Source: Pseudoduganella guangdongensis | GTDB taxonomy: Bacteria > Pseudomonadota > Gammaproteobacteria > Burkholderiales > Burkholderiaceae_D | Reading direction: 5' to 3' | Assembly (NCBI RefSeq): GCF_009857475.1 | Contig: NZ_WWCJ01000009.1 | Span: 124,001 to 188,000, forward strand | Length of the DNA: 64,000 nt | Part shown: piece by piece, positions 42,271 to 49,978 of the stretch | Numbering within the stretch: position 1 is the stretch's first letter | How the letters are laid out: each line of letters begins with the position of its first letter | Program-made: the position numbers and the translations under genes | Notes under the pieces: model-generated | Told to the model about the DNA's origin: nothing | What the model saw: the letters and a program-made list of their open reading frames with translations, nothing else | The model's database searches: none

Positions 42271-43350
42271 ATGTCATTCATCCCCGCAAAGTTCAGAGCT
42301 GTCCTGCTCGCATTCACTGCCACTATCGTCCTGCTGCTTGTCTTCCTGCTTGCTGCTTCCTGGCTCGCGAAAGCTCCTTACGCCAGCGACCAGGTATTCG
42401 GCAAGGTGCGCACTGGCGAGCTGTGGAGTCCGAATGCGCGGTTTATCGACGACTGGTATGCGGTGGAGGCCTTGGATGATGGCACGTTCATCATCGGCGA
42501 GCCGAAGTCCTCGCAGTACAACTCTTCCTATCTGCTGGCAGGTCAGGAGCGGGCGCTGTTGATTGATGCTGGCTCGGGCGAGCGGCCGGCGAGTGCGCGC
42601 AGCATCCGTGCGGTGGCGGAGAGTTTGACGACAAAACCGGTCATGCTGATGCTGTCGCACTTTCACTTCGATCACACGGGCGACCTGGATGCCTTCGATG
42701 GTGCGCTGGTGCTGGCGACGCCGGACCTGAAAGCGCGCGCAGAAGGCGGTAAACTTGCCCTTGATGCGTCCGAGACTTTGACCGGTGCGCGCGACTTGCG
42801 CATCCTGCGCTGGGTAGCGCCGGGGGAGAAGCTGGAGTTGGGTGGCCGATCCATCGAGGTGCGGGGGACGCCGGGGCATGCGCATGAATCGGCCAGCTTT
42901 ATCGATCATGAACGTCGCTTTGTGTTCGCTGGCGATTTCCTCTACCAGCATTTGGGCGGCCTGGTTGCTTTCCTGCCGGGGAGTGATGTTGGCGTGTATG
43001 CGGATGAAATCGGCAAGCTGCTGCAGGCGACGGGTAAGACCTATCGCTATTTCGGCGCGCATGGTGTGCCGGAGTTTGATGCTGCCTGGGCGGGCAAGGT
43101 GCATAAGGCGATGCGTGACCTGGCCGTGGGCACGGCGGAGCCGGTATTGGGGGAGACTTACCTGGCGCCAGGTGTGCCGTTGCGGATGCACCAGCAGGAT
43201 CAGCTCCTGATTTATCAGCCGCCTTTGGCGAGCGCGCCGATGCTGTTTTCTTGGCGGGGGCTGGGGGTGCTGCTTGCGGCGCTGGTGGCGATAACGGCTA
43301 TTTTCTGGCGTCTTTTCCGGACATTGGGGCGTTCCAAGTCCGGCGTATAA
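42271..43350 (+). CDS. Membrane-anchored MBL-fold metallo-hydrolase
   Basis: The 359-residue protein has an N-terminal membrane segment (residues about 10-30), an MBL domain with the metal motif HFHFDH (His130, His132, Asp134, His135), DAGSGERPAS before it and GTPGHAHES and GDFLYQ after it, and a second hydrophobic segment near the C-terminus (GLGVLLAALVAITAIFWRLF). The active site therefore faces one side of the membrane, probably the periplasm. The substrate is unknown. ATG 42271 was chosen because the signal-like segment starts there. Confidence 0.82.
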   Translation: MSFIPAKFRAVLLAFTATIVLLLVFLLAASWLAKAPYASDQVFGKVRTGELWSPNARFIDDWYAVEALDDGTFIIGEPKSSQYNSSYLLAGQERALLIDAGSGERPASARSIRAVAESLTTKPVMLMLSHFHFDHTGDLDAFDGALVLATPDLKARAEGGKLALDASETLTGARDLRILRWVAPGEKLELGGRSIEVRGTPGHAHESASFIDHERRFVFAGDFLYQHLGGLVAFLPGSDVGVYADEIGKLLQATGKTYRYFGAHGVPEFDAAWAGKVHKAMRDLAVGTAEPVLGETYLAPGVPLRMHQQDQLLIYQPPLASAPMLFSWRGLGVLLAALVAITAIFWRLFRTLGRSKSGV

Positions 43351-43351
43351 T
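43324..43351 (+). promoter_or_regulatory. Possible promoter inside the 3' end of the MBL-fold gene
   Basis: TTGGGG, a 16-base spacer and TATAAT (43346-43351) lie about 55 bases before the next gene start. The -10 box is perfect; the -35 box matches three bases. Confidence 0.45.
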
Positions 43352-43404
43352 CAGGCTCGCCCCCGCTTTGCCGGCGGGATTCAACCAGTAAAAGAATACA
43401 GCTC

Positions 43405-43719
43405 ATGAGCGATAACAGTGTCCTGGGGATTTATACCTTCGAAGGTGTTTTCGAGGGGAAGCCGGTTTATGAATATGCCTATCCGCAGGAGCATGCGCTG
43501 CATAAGTGCATGATGTTCTTGCTGCAGGAGGGGGCGGATGCCCTTTGGGATTCGGCGATCATCGAATGCGCCAAGTTCGGCTTCGAGGATGTGGCGATGG
43601 ATGCGTTTAGCGTGCTGCAGGCGGATATGCTGGAGCAGCAGCCTTTTAAAGACCTGCATGCGCATATTGAGGAAGCGCTGACATTGGGCAGTTCGCTGGT
43701 CTTTTACGATAAGCCCTGA
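43405..43719 (+). CDS. Small conserved-looking protein of unknown function (104 residues)
   Basis: The protein begins MSDNSVLGIYTFEGVFEGKP and appears to be a small soluble alpha/beta protein with acidic patches (CMMFLLQEGADALWDSAIIE, FKDLHAHIEEALTLGSSLVF). It has no signal peptide. The start has an AAAGAAT-type weak ribosome site. The PhyH-like gene follows three bases after its stop, so they are probably co-transcribed. I do not recognise the family. Confidence 0.7.
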   Translation: MSDNSVLGIYTFEGVFEGKPVYEYAYPQEHALHKCMMFLLQEGADALWDSAIIECAKFGFEDVAMDAFSVLQADMLEQQPFKDLHAHIEEALTLGSSLVFYDKP

Positions 43720-43722
43720 ACC

Positions 43723-44421
43723 ATGTCTGGTGTGGCCCCGTTCTTGCGGGATGGGTTTGTGGTGTTGCCTGGCTTGCTTGATGCCGGCGAATGTTCGGAG
43801 CTGCTTGGGCAGCTGCCGGGCGTGGCTGGTCCCGGGGCGCGGACCATGCTGGGGCAGGGCTGGTGTGCGGAACTGGCGGCGCGGCTGCTGGGTTCCAATG
43901 CATTGAACGCGATCATGCCTGCGGGGCATGTGGCCGTGCAGTGCACTTTCTTTGAGAAATCCGATTCTGTTAATTGGCTGGTGCCGGTGCATCAGGATTT
44001 GAGCATTCCTGTGCGGGATCGGTGTGTCGTTGACGGCGCGGGCGCGTGGTCGCGCAAGGAGGATGGCTGGTATGTGCAGCCGCCAGTTGCAGTGCTGGAG
44101 CAATTGGTGGCGGTGCGGGTGCATCTCGATTCCTGTGGGGCGGAGGATGGGCCATTGTTTGTGGTGCCGGGGTCGCATCGGCTTGGGGTGATTCCTTCGG
44201 CGGCTGTTGTGGCGATGCGGGGTGGGGAGCGGGCTTGCCTGGCTGCTGCGGGCGATGTGCTGGTTATGCGTCCCTTGCTCTTGCACCGGTCTTCTAAGTC
44301 TTCTGGGGTGAGCAGGCGGCGGGTGCTGCATTTTCTGTTTGGGCCGGCGTCCTTGCCGGGGGGATTAGAATGGCGTGTGCGGGAGGGGACATGCCATGAA
44401 ACTCATCATCGCTTCAATTAG
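43723..44421 (+). CDS. PhyH-like non-haem Fe(II)/2-oxoglutarate dioxygenase
   Basis: The 232-residue protein has the phytanoyl-CoA dioxygenase fold. The iron facial triad is probably His90 and Asp92 (PVHQDLSIPV) with distal His188 (MRPLLLHRSS), and PLFVVPGSHRLG is the usual block before the oxoglutarate-binding Arg (SRRRVLHFLF). The substrate is unknown; family members hydroxylate fatty acids, amino acids and secondary metabolites. Codon use is less GC-biased than neighbours, with many GGG and TTG codons. Confidence 0.8.
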   Translation: MSGVAPFLRDGFVVLPGLLDAGECSELLGQLPGVAGPGARTMLGQGWCAELAARLLGSNALNAIMPAGHVAVQCTFFEKSDSVNWLVPVHQDLSIPVRDRCVVDGAGAWSRKEDGWYVQPPVAVLEQLVAVRVHLDSCGAEDGPLFVVPGSHRLGVIPSAAVVAMRGGERACLAAAGDVLVMRPLLLHRSSKSSGVSRRRVLHFLFGPASLPGGLEWRVREGTCHETHHRFN

Positions 44422-44872
44422 CCTGGTGCTCAGCCAGGCTTTGCCGGCTGCGGCAAACTCATTGCCGCCGGCTGAACAGGCGGCTGCTTTCAAGGCTGCG
44501 GGATTCAAACTGCATGGCTCGCAGTGGCGGGCTTGCGAAGACCCGAGTACCAGTTATGTGCCGGGCGCGATCGATCAGGTGGCCGACTTGAATGGGGATG
44601 GGCGGCCGGAGGTTGTGATCACGGAAGGTGGGAGTTTTTGCTTCGGGCAGGCGGGGGCTGGGTACGCGCTGGTCAGCAAGCAGGCTGACGGGAGCTGGAA
44701 GCTTTTGTCGCGTGGGACGGGGATACTGACTGTGTTGCCCAGCAAGGGTAAGGATGGGTGGCCGGATCTTGAGATCGGCGGGCCGGGCTTTTGTTTTCCG
44801 GTTGAACGTTGGAATGGCAAGACCTATAAATTCCATCGGCGGCAATACGAGGGCAAGCCTTGCAAAAGGTGA
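44396..44872 (+). CDS. Secreted protein with FG-GAP/VCBS-like calcium loop
   Basis: This 158-residue exported protein has a signal peptide (MKLIIASISLVLSQALPAAA) and one loop DLNGDGRPEVVITEGG typical of calcium-binding FG-GAP or VCBS repeats, with a second related stretch GKDGWPDLEIGGPG. Four cysteines could form disulfides. It overlaps the end of the PhyH-like gene by 26 bases. Its role is unknown. Confidence 0.7.
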   Translation: MKLIIASISLVLSQALPAAANSLPPAEQAAAFKAAGFKLHGSQWRACEDPSTSYVPGAIDQVADLNGDGRPEVVITEGGSFCFGQAGAGYALVSKQADGSWKLLSRGTGILTVLPSKGKDGWPDLEIGGPGFCFPVERWNGKTYKFHRRQYEGKPCKR

Positions 44873-44968
44873 GACTTTGAGCGATCTCAACTCTGTGGGC
44901 GCTACGGGGACGGTGTTCGCGCGAAAAGACTAAGATAGTTCTGTAGTCTGGAAAGTGGAGGCTCCGCC

Positions 44969-45130
44969 ATGGAGCAGCAGCGAGAAGAAGTCCGAGAGTG
45001 CCAGCCTGATATGAAGGACGCGAATCGCCTCCGCCAGGTGAAAGAGATGTTAGTGCGATTGCGAAAATATCGTGGCAGTTTGCCTGTTGGCTTCACATTT
45101 GATCGTGAAGAAGCCAATGAACGGCGCTAA
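44969..45130 (+). CDS. PIN-toxin-associated antitoxin (53 residues)
   Basis: The short ORF starts at ATG 44969 after GTGGAGG and ends at 45130, overlapping the PIN toxin gene by 14 bases. The protein has a helical, charged N-terminal half (NRLRQVKEMLVRLRKYRG) and the tail SLPVGFTFDREEANERR, which follows the pattern (LPxxFxFDRxEANxR) common in antitoxins that wrap around PIN toxins. A second start at ATG 45011 is possible. The order antitoxin then toxin with overlap is standard for such modules. Confidence 0.75.
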   Translation: MEQQREEVRECQPDMKDANRLRQVKEMLVRLRKYRGSLPVGFTFDREEANERR

Positions 45131-45530
45131 GGCGTTCTTTGACACTAACGTTTTGCTTTATCTTGCATCAGCCGAGCGAGAGAAGGCCGCTATTGCTGAG
45201 CAATTGCTCTCTTGCGGTGGTGTCGTCAGCGTTCAAGTGCTGAATGAATTCATTGCCGTTGCTCGGCGTAAGATGCAGCTCTCCTGGATTGCCATCGCAG
45301 AATTTACTGCTTCATTTCGCTCGACCTGCGACATCGTTGCGCTCACGTTGTCGGTTCATGATCGTGCTGTTCATATCGCCGAGCGCTATCGTGTGCCAAT
45401 TTGTGATGCCATGATTGTGGCGGCTGCAATCGAGGGCGAGTGCAGCATGTTGCTGACCGAGGACTTCCAAAATGGGCAGCTCTTCGAGAGCTGTTTGCGC
45501 GTCTTTAATCCATTTGCGGCGAGCGCCTAG
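45117..45530 (+). CDS. PIN-domain toxin ribonuclease (VapC-like)
   Basis: The 137-residue protein has the PIN acidic set: Asp9 (FFDTNVLLY), Glu44 (LNEFIAVAR), Asp97 (ICDAMIVAAA) and Asp116 (LLTEDFQNG). These would bind metal ions and cleave RNA. It starts at ATG 45117 inside the antitoxin gene. Its TAG stop lies in a CTAG at 45527-45530 shared with the convergent hydrolase gene. The base composition is lower in GC than the chromosomal genes next to it, hinting at horizontal transfer. Confidence 0.88.
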   Translation: MNGAKAFFDTNVLLYLASAEREKAAIAEQLLSCGGVVSVQVLNEFIAVARRKMQLSWIAIAEFTASFRSTCDIVALTLSVHDRAVHIAERYRVPICDAMIVAAAIEGECSMLLTEDFQNGQLFESCLRVFNPFAASA

Positions 45531-46480
45531 AAGCGGGTTTCGCGGGCGGCGCGGAGGAAGCTGTCGAGGATGCCGGTGCAGTCGAGCAGTTCGACGCCGC
45601 CGGCGCGGTGGAATTCTGGGTGCCATTGCAGGCCCATCACAAACGGGGCGCGCTGGTAGCGGATCGCTTCGATCACATTGTCGGGGTAGGATAGCGCTTC
45701 TACCTGCATATCCTTCCCTAATGTCTTCACCGCCTGGTGGTGGATCGAGTTGACCAGGGCGCGCGGCGGGCCTTGCACCATGGAGTGCAGGGAGGAGCCG
45801 GGCGGGAAGCTGATCTCGTGGCGGTGCTGGTCGTAGTCGTCGTTAACATGCGGATGGGCGGTCGGCACGTCGGTGGCGATGTCCTGGTACAGCGTGCCGC
45901 CGAAGGCGACGTTCAGCAACTGGCAGCCGCGGCAGATGCCGAGCACGGGTTTGCCGGCCTCCACAAATTCATGCAGTAACTCCAGCTCGTACATATCGCG
46001 TGCGCGGTCGCCGCTCCATTCCGGGCGGGTGGGCGTTTCGGCGTAGCTGTGGGGCGAGACGTCGGCGCCGCCTTGCAGAACCAGGCCGTCCAGGTGCTTG
46101 GCGTAGTCGCGCAGGCGGATATTGGAGGGGTGCAGCAGGCCGGAGGTGTTCACGGTGGGGATCATGAAGACCAGCACGTCGCGCGACATGACCCATTGCG
46201 CAATCGATTCTTCCAGGTATTGCAGGTTCTTGCTGCGCAGGCCGGTGGCGCCGGCCTCGGGGTGGTAGATGCGGGCGGAGACGCCGATGTGCAGGGGGCG
46301 CTGGACGATGTGGCGGGTGGCGGCGGCGGCCAGGCGGCGGTAGCGCGCGACCAGTACCCGTCCCCATAGGCTGAAGATGGTTTCTCCGGGGTCCAGGTAG
46401 CGCGGGGTGTCGTCCTTGCGGCGGCTGTGGCTGCGGTCGCCTTCGCGGCGGTCTTGCTGGCGCGGATCCTTGGCTGTCAT
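45527..46480 (-). CDS. Class I glutamine amidotransferase-like peptidase C26 (PuuD-like)
   Basis: The 317-residue protein has a charged N-terminal extension of about 60 residues (RREGDRSHSRRKDD), then a gamma-glutamyl hydrolase domain with LVLQGGADVSPHSY, the nucleophile GICRGCQLLNVAFGG, VNSIHHQAVKTL and LQWHPEFH. PuuD relatives release GABA from gamma-glutamyl-GABA. The N-terminal extension is unusual for the family. No other putrescine genes adjoin it. Confidence 0.85.
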   Translation of the reverse strand: MTAKDPRQQDRREGDRSHSRRKDDTPRYLDPGETIFSLWGRVLVARYRRLAAAATRHIVQRPLHIGVSARIYHPEAGATGLRSKNLQYLEESIAQWVMSRDVLVFMIPTVNTSGLLHPSNIRLRDYAKHLDGLVLQGGADVSPHSYAETPTRPEWSGDRARDMYELELLHEFVEAGKPVLGICRGCQLLNVAFGGTLYQDIATDVPTAHPHVNDDYDQHRHEISFPPGSSLHSMVQGPPRALVNSIHHQAVKTLGKDMQVEALSYPDNVIEAIRYQRAPFVMGLQWHPEFHRAGGVELLDCTGILDSFLRAARETRF

Positions 46481-46557
46481 GCTCGGCTATCTCCTCGCGG
46501 CGAGTTTCGCATACGCTGGGCTTGCAAGTCGCACGGATGGGGGCGCTCGGCGGCTGC

Positions 46558-47199
46558 TTATCCGGTGCGCAGCAGGCGCAGTACTTCGTCTTCCTCCACC
46601 TGCGGGAAGGAGCGGTAGAGGCGGCTGACGGAGGTGAAGTTCATCGGCGTGGCCAGGGCGATGATTTCGTCGGCCAGCGGCGCGATCGCTTCCAGCGAAT
46701 CGGGGGCGGCGACCGGCACGGCGGCAATCAGGCGGGCGGGCTGGCGGGCGCGCACCGAACGCAGGGCGGCGGCCATGGTGGAACCGGTGGCCAGGCCGTC
46801 GTCGACGATGACGACGATGCGGCCGGCGATCGCGGCCGGTGGCCGGGCCTGGCCGTAGCTGGCGCGGCGGCGGGCCATCAGGGCCAGTTGTTCTTTGGTT
46901 TGCATCTCGACCCATTCCATGCTGGTGCGGGTGCGGTCGAAGTAGGGGGCGAGGGTGCGGTTGCCTATTTCATCCACGGCGCCCACGGCTAGTTCGGGGT
47001 CGATGGCGGAGGGGATTTTTCGCACCAGCACCACGTCGAGTTCGCCTTGCAGGCGGTCGGCGAGGATGCGGCCGATCGGCACGGCGCCGCGCGGTATGGC
47101 GAGGATCAGGGGATGTTTGCCGCGCAGGCCAGACAGTTTCGCGGCAAGCAGCTCGGCGGCTTGCGCGCGGTCTTCCAGGGGCAGTTCGAAGTCATCCAT
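46558..47199 (-). CDS. Phosphoribosyltransferase domain protein
   Basis: The 213-residue protein has the PRPP-binding loop VVIVDDGLATGSTM, plus IPRGAVPIGRILAD and VRKIPSAIDPELAVGAVDE, typical of ComF/erythromycin-type stand-alone phosphoribosyltransferases. The substrate base is unknown. ATG 47199 follows GGAGG with good spacing; a GTG at 47214 would add five residues. Confidence 0.88.
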   Translation of the reverse strand: MDDFELPLEDRAQAAELLAAKLSGLRGKHPLILAIPRGAVPIGRILADRLQGELDVVLVRKIPSAIDPELAVGAVDEIGNRTLAPYFDRTRTSMEWVEMQTKEQLALMARRRASYGQARPPAAIAGRIVVIVDDGLATGSTMAAALRSVRARQPARLIAAVPVAAPDSLEAIAPLADEIIALATPMNFTSVSRLYRSFPQVEEDEVLRLLRTG

Positions 47200-47253
47200 G
47201 CGAGCCTCCACCACGCTGCCAATACGACAGCATAGCGCGGTAAGGCGCGCGCG

Positions 47254-47589
47254 TTAAGCCTTGATATCGAGCAGTGTGCCGATACGTTCATCCGCCGCCT
47301 GCACGACTTTGGCGGAGAGGTCGAAACCGGCTTTGTAGACCAGGGAATTGGTGATGGAGCTGGCGGGGTCGGTGCCGGAGGGGGCGCTGCCGGTTTGGTC
47401 GGTGGCGGACAGGTCGCGCGCGGCGCTGGAAATGGTCACGCTGGTGCCGCCGGGCGTTTGCTGGAACTGGGCTTGCTGGGGCTGGAAATTCTGCGTCGAC
47501 ATATTGGCGACGTTGTGCGCTTCCACGCCCAGCGCTTGCTGGTTGGACTGGAGGCCGGACAGGCCTGCCTGGAGTGCGGAGATGGCCAT
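47254..47589 (-). CDS. FlgC-like flagellar rod family protein (stand-alone)
   Basis: The 111-residue protein begins MAISALQAGLSGLQSNQQAL and contains EAHNVANMSTQNFQ, the N-terminal helix block of flagellar rod/hook proteins (Flg_bb_rod), and a C-terminal helix SLVYKAGFDLSAKVVQAADE that matches the other end of the coiled-coil. It lies outside any flagellar operon here and is shorter than FlgC (about 135). It may be an accessory or degenerate rod protein. Confidence 0.78.
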   Translation of the reverse strand: MAISALQAGLSGLQSNQQALGVEAHNVANMSTQNFQPQQAQFQQTPGGTSVTISSAARDLSATDQTGSAPSGTDPASSITNSLVYKAGFDLSAKVVQAADERIGTLLDIKA

Positions 47590-47687
47590 GGTGGTGAATT
47601 TCCTTAAGGCAAGTGCGGCAAGTTTACCTGATTCCTTGCGGCAACGCGCGCTTCTGCGTAAAAAATAAGCAGGATCGGCCACAGGTG

Positions 47688-47711
47688 CTATGATTATGGT
47701 TGCAATCATAG
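47688..47711. promoter_or_regulatory. Inverted repeat, likely operator of the TetR-type gene
   Basis: CTATGATT and AATCATAG are perfect 8-bp arms with an 8-base spacer, ending 15 bases before the regulator's start. Position and symmetry fit autorepression by a TetR dimer. Confidence 0.6.
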
Positions 47712-47726
47712 TGCGGGGTGCCTGGC

Positions 47727-48278
47727 ATGAAAATCACGAAGGAAAAAGCGGCGGAGAACCGGCAGATGCTGGTGGAAACGGCGGCGCGCCTGTTCCGCGA
47801 GAAGGGAATGGACGGGGTGGGCGTGGCGGAAATCAGCAAGGCGGCGGGGCTGACGCATGGCGCGCTGTATGCGCATTTCCCGTCCAAGGATGCCTTGGCG
47901 GCGGAGGCGATGCAGTTCAGCACGCGGGCGGCGTTTGGCAAGGTGACGGAGCAACCGGTGAGCCTGCCCGAGCTGTTTGCGTTTTACCTGGCGCCGGACC
48001 AGCGCGACAACCTGGCGGGCGGCTGCCCATTGGCGGCGGCGGGCAGCGAAATGGCGCGGCAGGATGCGTCGGTGGGGGCGGGCTATACGGCGGGCTTGCG
48101 GCAAATGGCGAATCTCATTGCGGCCCAGCTGCCGCCGGAACGGCGCGGGCGGGCGCTGGCGATCATGGCGGCGCTGATCGGTGGGGTGTCGGTGTCGCGC
48201 AATGTCTACAAATCCGACCCGGAACTTGCCAATGAGGTATTGGAATCGGTCCATTCCATGCTCCTGGAGCTGAGCTAA
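47727..48278 (+). CDS. TetR-family transcriptional regulator
   Basis: The 183-residue protein has an N-terminal helix-turn-helix (ARLFREKGMDGVGVAEISKA, AGLTHGALYAHFPSKDALAA) and a C-terminal ligand-binding domain of the AcrR/NemR type (GGCPLAAAGSEMARQDASV). ATG 47727 is preferred to GTG 47718 for lack of a ribosome site at the latter. It is divergent from the FlgC-like gene and upstream of a secreted hydrolase gene. A matching palindrome lies in its promoter. Confidence 0.9.
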   Translation: MKITKEKAAENRQMLVETAARLFREKGMDGVGVAEISKAAGLTHGALYAHFPSKDALAAEAMQFSTRAAFGKVTEQPVSLPELFAFYLAPDQRDNLAGGCPLAAAGSEMARQDASVGAGYTAGLRQMANLIAAQLPPERRGRALAIMAALIGGVSVSRNVYKSDPELANEVLESVHSMLLELS

Positions 48279-48369
48279 TTGTTACGTTTGACCTTTTGGG
48301 ATTGCTTTCCAGAACGGTGCGCATAAGAATCTCCTTTATCGTTCGCACGTATTAGTTCTGGAGAGCATC

Positions 48370-49518
48370 ATCAACGCCTTCTTCGCCCGAGTTGCCGCCG
48401 TATTGCTGGCTTGTGCCAGCCTGCCGCTTGCGCAGGCCGGCGAACTGGCCCTCGACGCGCGGCTGAATGAGCAGGTCATCATGGTGCCGGCCGGGCGGGC
48501 GCCGGAGGGGCAGCTGGAGACCACGGTTTTCCGTCCGCCGGGCGCGGGGCCGTTTCCGCTGCTGATCGTGAACCATGGCAAGGCGCCGGGCAATCCCAGG
48601 CTGCAGGCGCGCGACCGCTTCATTTACCTGGCGACGGCATTCGTGCGGCGCGGTTATGCGGTGATGGTGCCGATGCGTTCAGGCTTCGCCAATTCCAGCG
48701 GCAAATTTGTCGAGTATGGCTGCAATATGACGGCCAACGGCTATGAACAGGCGGGCGATATCGCGGACGTGGTGCGGTTTGCGCGTCAGCAGCAGTGGGT
48801 GGATGGCGAGCGCATCGTGCTGGCGGGGCAGTCGTTCGGCGGCCTGGCGAGCGTGGCGGCGGCGACGCAGGAGCTGCCGGGCGTGCGCGGCATTATGAAT
48901 TTCGCGGGCGGGCTGAAGGTGCACGGCGACCTGTGCGATTGGCGCGGTGCGCTGGTGAAGGCCTTCACCGAGTATGGCCGCCGCAACAAGCTGCCGAGCA
49001 TGTGGATGTATGGCGCGAATGACAGCTATTTCGGGCCGGAGCTGGCGGCGCGCATGCACCAGGCCTTTACGGCGGCGGGCGGGCGGGCGCAGCTGGTGGC
49101 GTTTGGCGCTTTCAAGAAGGATGCGCATGGTTTGCTGGGCAACCGCGACGGCGCCACGGTGTGGCTGCCGGAGGTGGAGCGCTTCCTGGCGGCGGTCGGC
49201 ATGCCGACGCGCGAGGTGTATGCGGTGGCAGATCCGCCGCCGCAGCGCGCCACCCATTACGCGGCGCTGGAGGATGTGGAGGCGGTGCCTTACGTGCCGC
49301 AGCGCGGGCGCGAGCAGTACCGCGAGTTCCTGAAGAAGGCGACGCCGCGCGCGTTTGCGATTTCCCGCACCGGTTCCTGGGGCTGGGCGGAAGAGGGTGA
49401 GAACACCAATGAAAAGGCGCTGGCGGCATGCCAGTCGGCCAGCCGGGAGCCGTGCCGCCTGTATTCGGTGGACTACCAGATCGTGTGGCCGGAGCGGGCC
49501 TCGGCCGGGCGCAACTGA
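48370..49518 (+). CDS. Secreted alpha/beta hydrolase with non-canonical start
   Basis: The mature 350-residue region is an alpha/beta hydrolase of the dienelactone type (LLIVNHGKAPGNPR, VMVPMRSGFANSSGKF, LAGQSFGGLASVAAA with nucleophile Ser, DSYFGPELAARM, HGLLGNR). The signal peptide (INAFFARVAAVLLACASLPL, cleaved near LAQA) reads in frame upstream of the first usual start codon, TTG 48403. Between the upstream stop at 48289 and 48403 there is no ATG, GTG or TTG; ATC 48370 has GGAG six bases before and is the best-placed candidate. Start position is therefore uncertain. Confidence 0.75.
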   Translation: MNAFFARVAAVLLACASLPLAQAGELALDARLNEQVIMVPAGRAPEGQLETTVFRPPGAGPFPLLIVNHGKAPGNPRLQARDRFIYLATAFVRRGYAVMVPMRSGFANSSGKFVEYGCNMTANGYEQAGDIADVVRFARQQQWVDGERIVLAGQSFGGLASVAAATQELPGVRGIMNFAGGLKVHGDLCDWRGALVKAFTEYGRRNKLPSMWMYGANDSYFGPELAARMHQAFTAAGGRAQLVAFGAFKKDAHGLLGNRDGATVWLPEVERFLAAVGMPTREVYAVADPPPQRATHYAALEDVEAVPYVPQRGREQYREFLKKATPRAFAISRTGSWGWAEEGENTNEKALAACQSASREPCRLYSVDYQIVWPERASAGRN

Positions 49519-49929
49519 TCAGGACAGGGTGAAGCCGGCGATCAGCGTAAGTGCGGCGCTCAGGTAGCCGAGTGGCCTTTGCGCCCAAGCCATGCGGTGG
49601 GCCATGAGGGCGCTGGGGCGGTGCAGGTGCACGAAGGCGTAGCTGGCGAGCAGGTTCTGCAGGGCGACCCAGCCGTGCATCAGGATGGCGGCGCCGAGCA
49701 TGGCGACGCCGCCGCCGCGCGCAATGGCGCTGACTTCCACCGCGGCGACAATCACGGCACCCTGGGCGATACCCAGCATCATGCCCAGCATGGCGACGCG
49801 CAGCAGGCGCGGGTTGAAGTAATGCCGCTGCCACTGGGGCGCCAGGCTCAGGGCATGCAGTACAAGGATGATGGTGAGGGTGAGCTGGTACAGGTCCAAC
49901 AGGGACGCCAGCCACTGCAGGTCTTCCAC
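49519..49929 (-). CDS. Four-helix membrane protein of unknown function
   Basis: The 136-residue protein has about four hydrophobic helices (LTLTIILVLHALSLA, MLGMMLGIAQGAVIVAAVEV, GVAMLGAAILMHGWVALQNL, PLGYLSAALTLIAGF) and no soluble domain. It starts with GTG at 49929 after GGAGG. No family is recognised. Its 3' end directly abuts the secreted hydrolase gene. Confidence 0.7.
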   Translation of the reverse strand: MEDLQWLASLLDLYQLTLTIILVLHALSLAPQWQRHYFNPRLLRVAMLGMMLGIAQGAVIVAAVEVSAIARGGGVAMLGAAILMHGWVALQNLLASYAFVHLHRPSALMAHRMAWAQRPLGYLSAALTLIAGFTLS

Positions 49930-49978
49930 GGCTTGCCTCCGTGCTGTGGCCTCCTTGACCTGAAGTTAACACAATCCC

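Noticed and set aside
42190..42271. N-terminal extension of the MBL-fold gene
   Set aside because: The upstream codons give an unlikely Cys/Phe-rich stretch and the membrane anchor begins just after ATG 42271.
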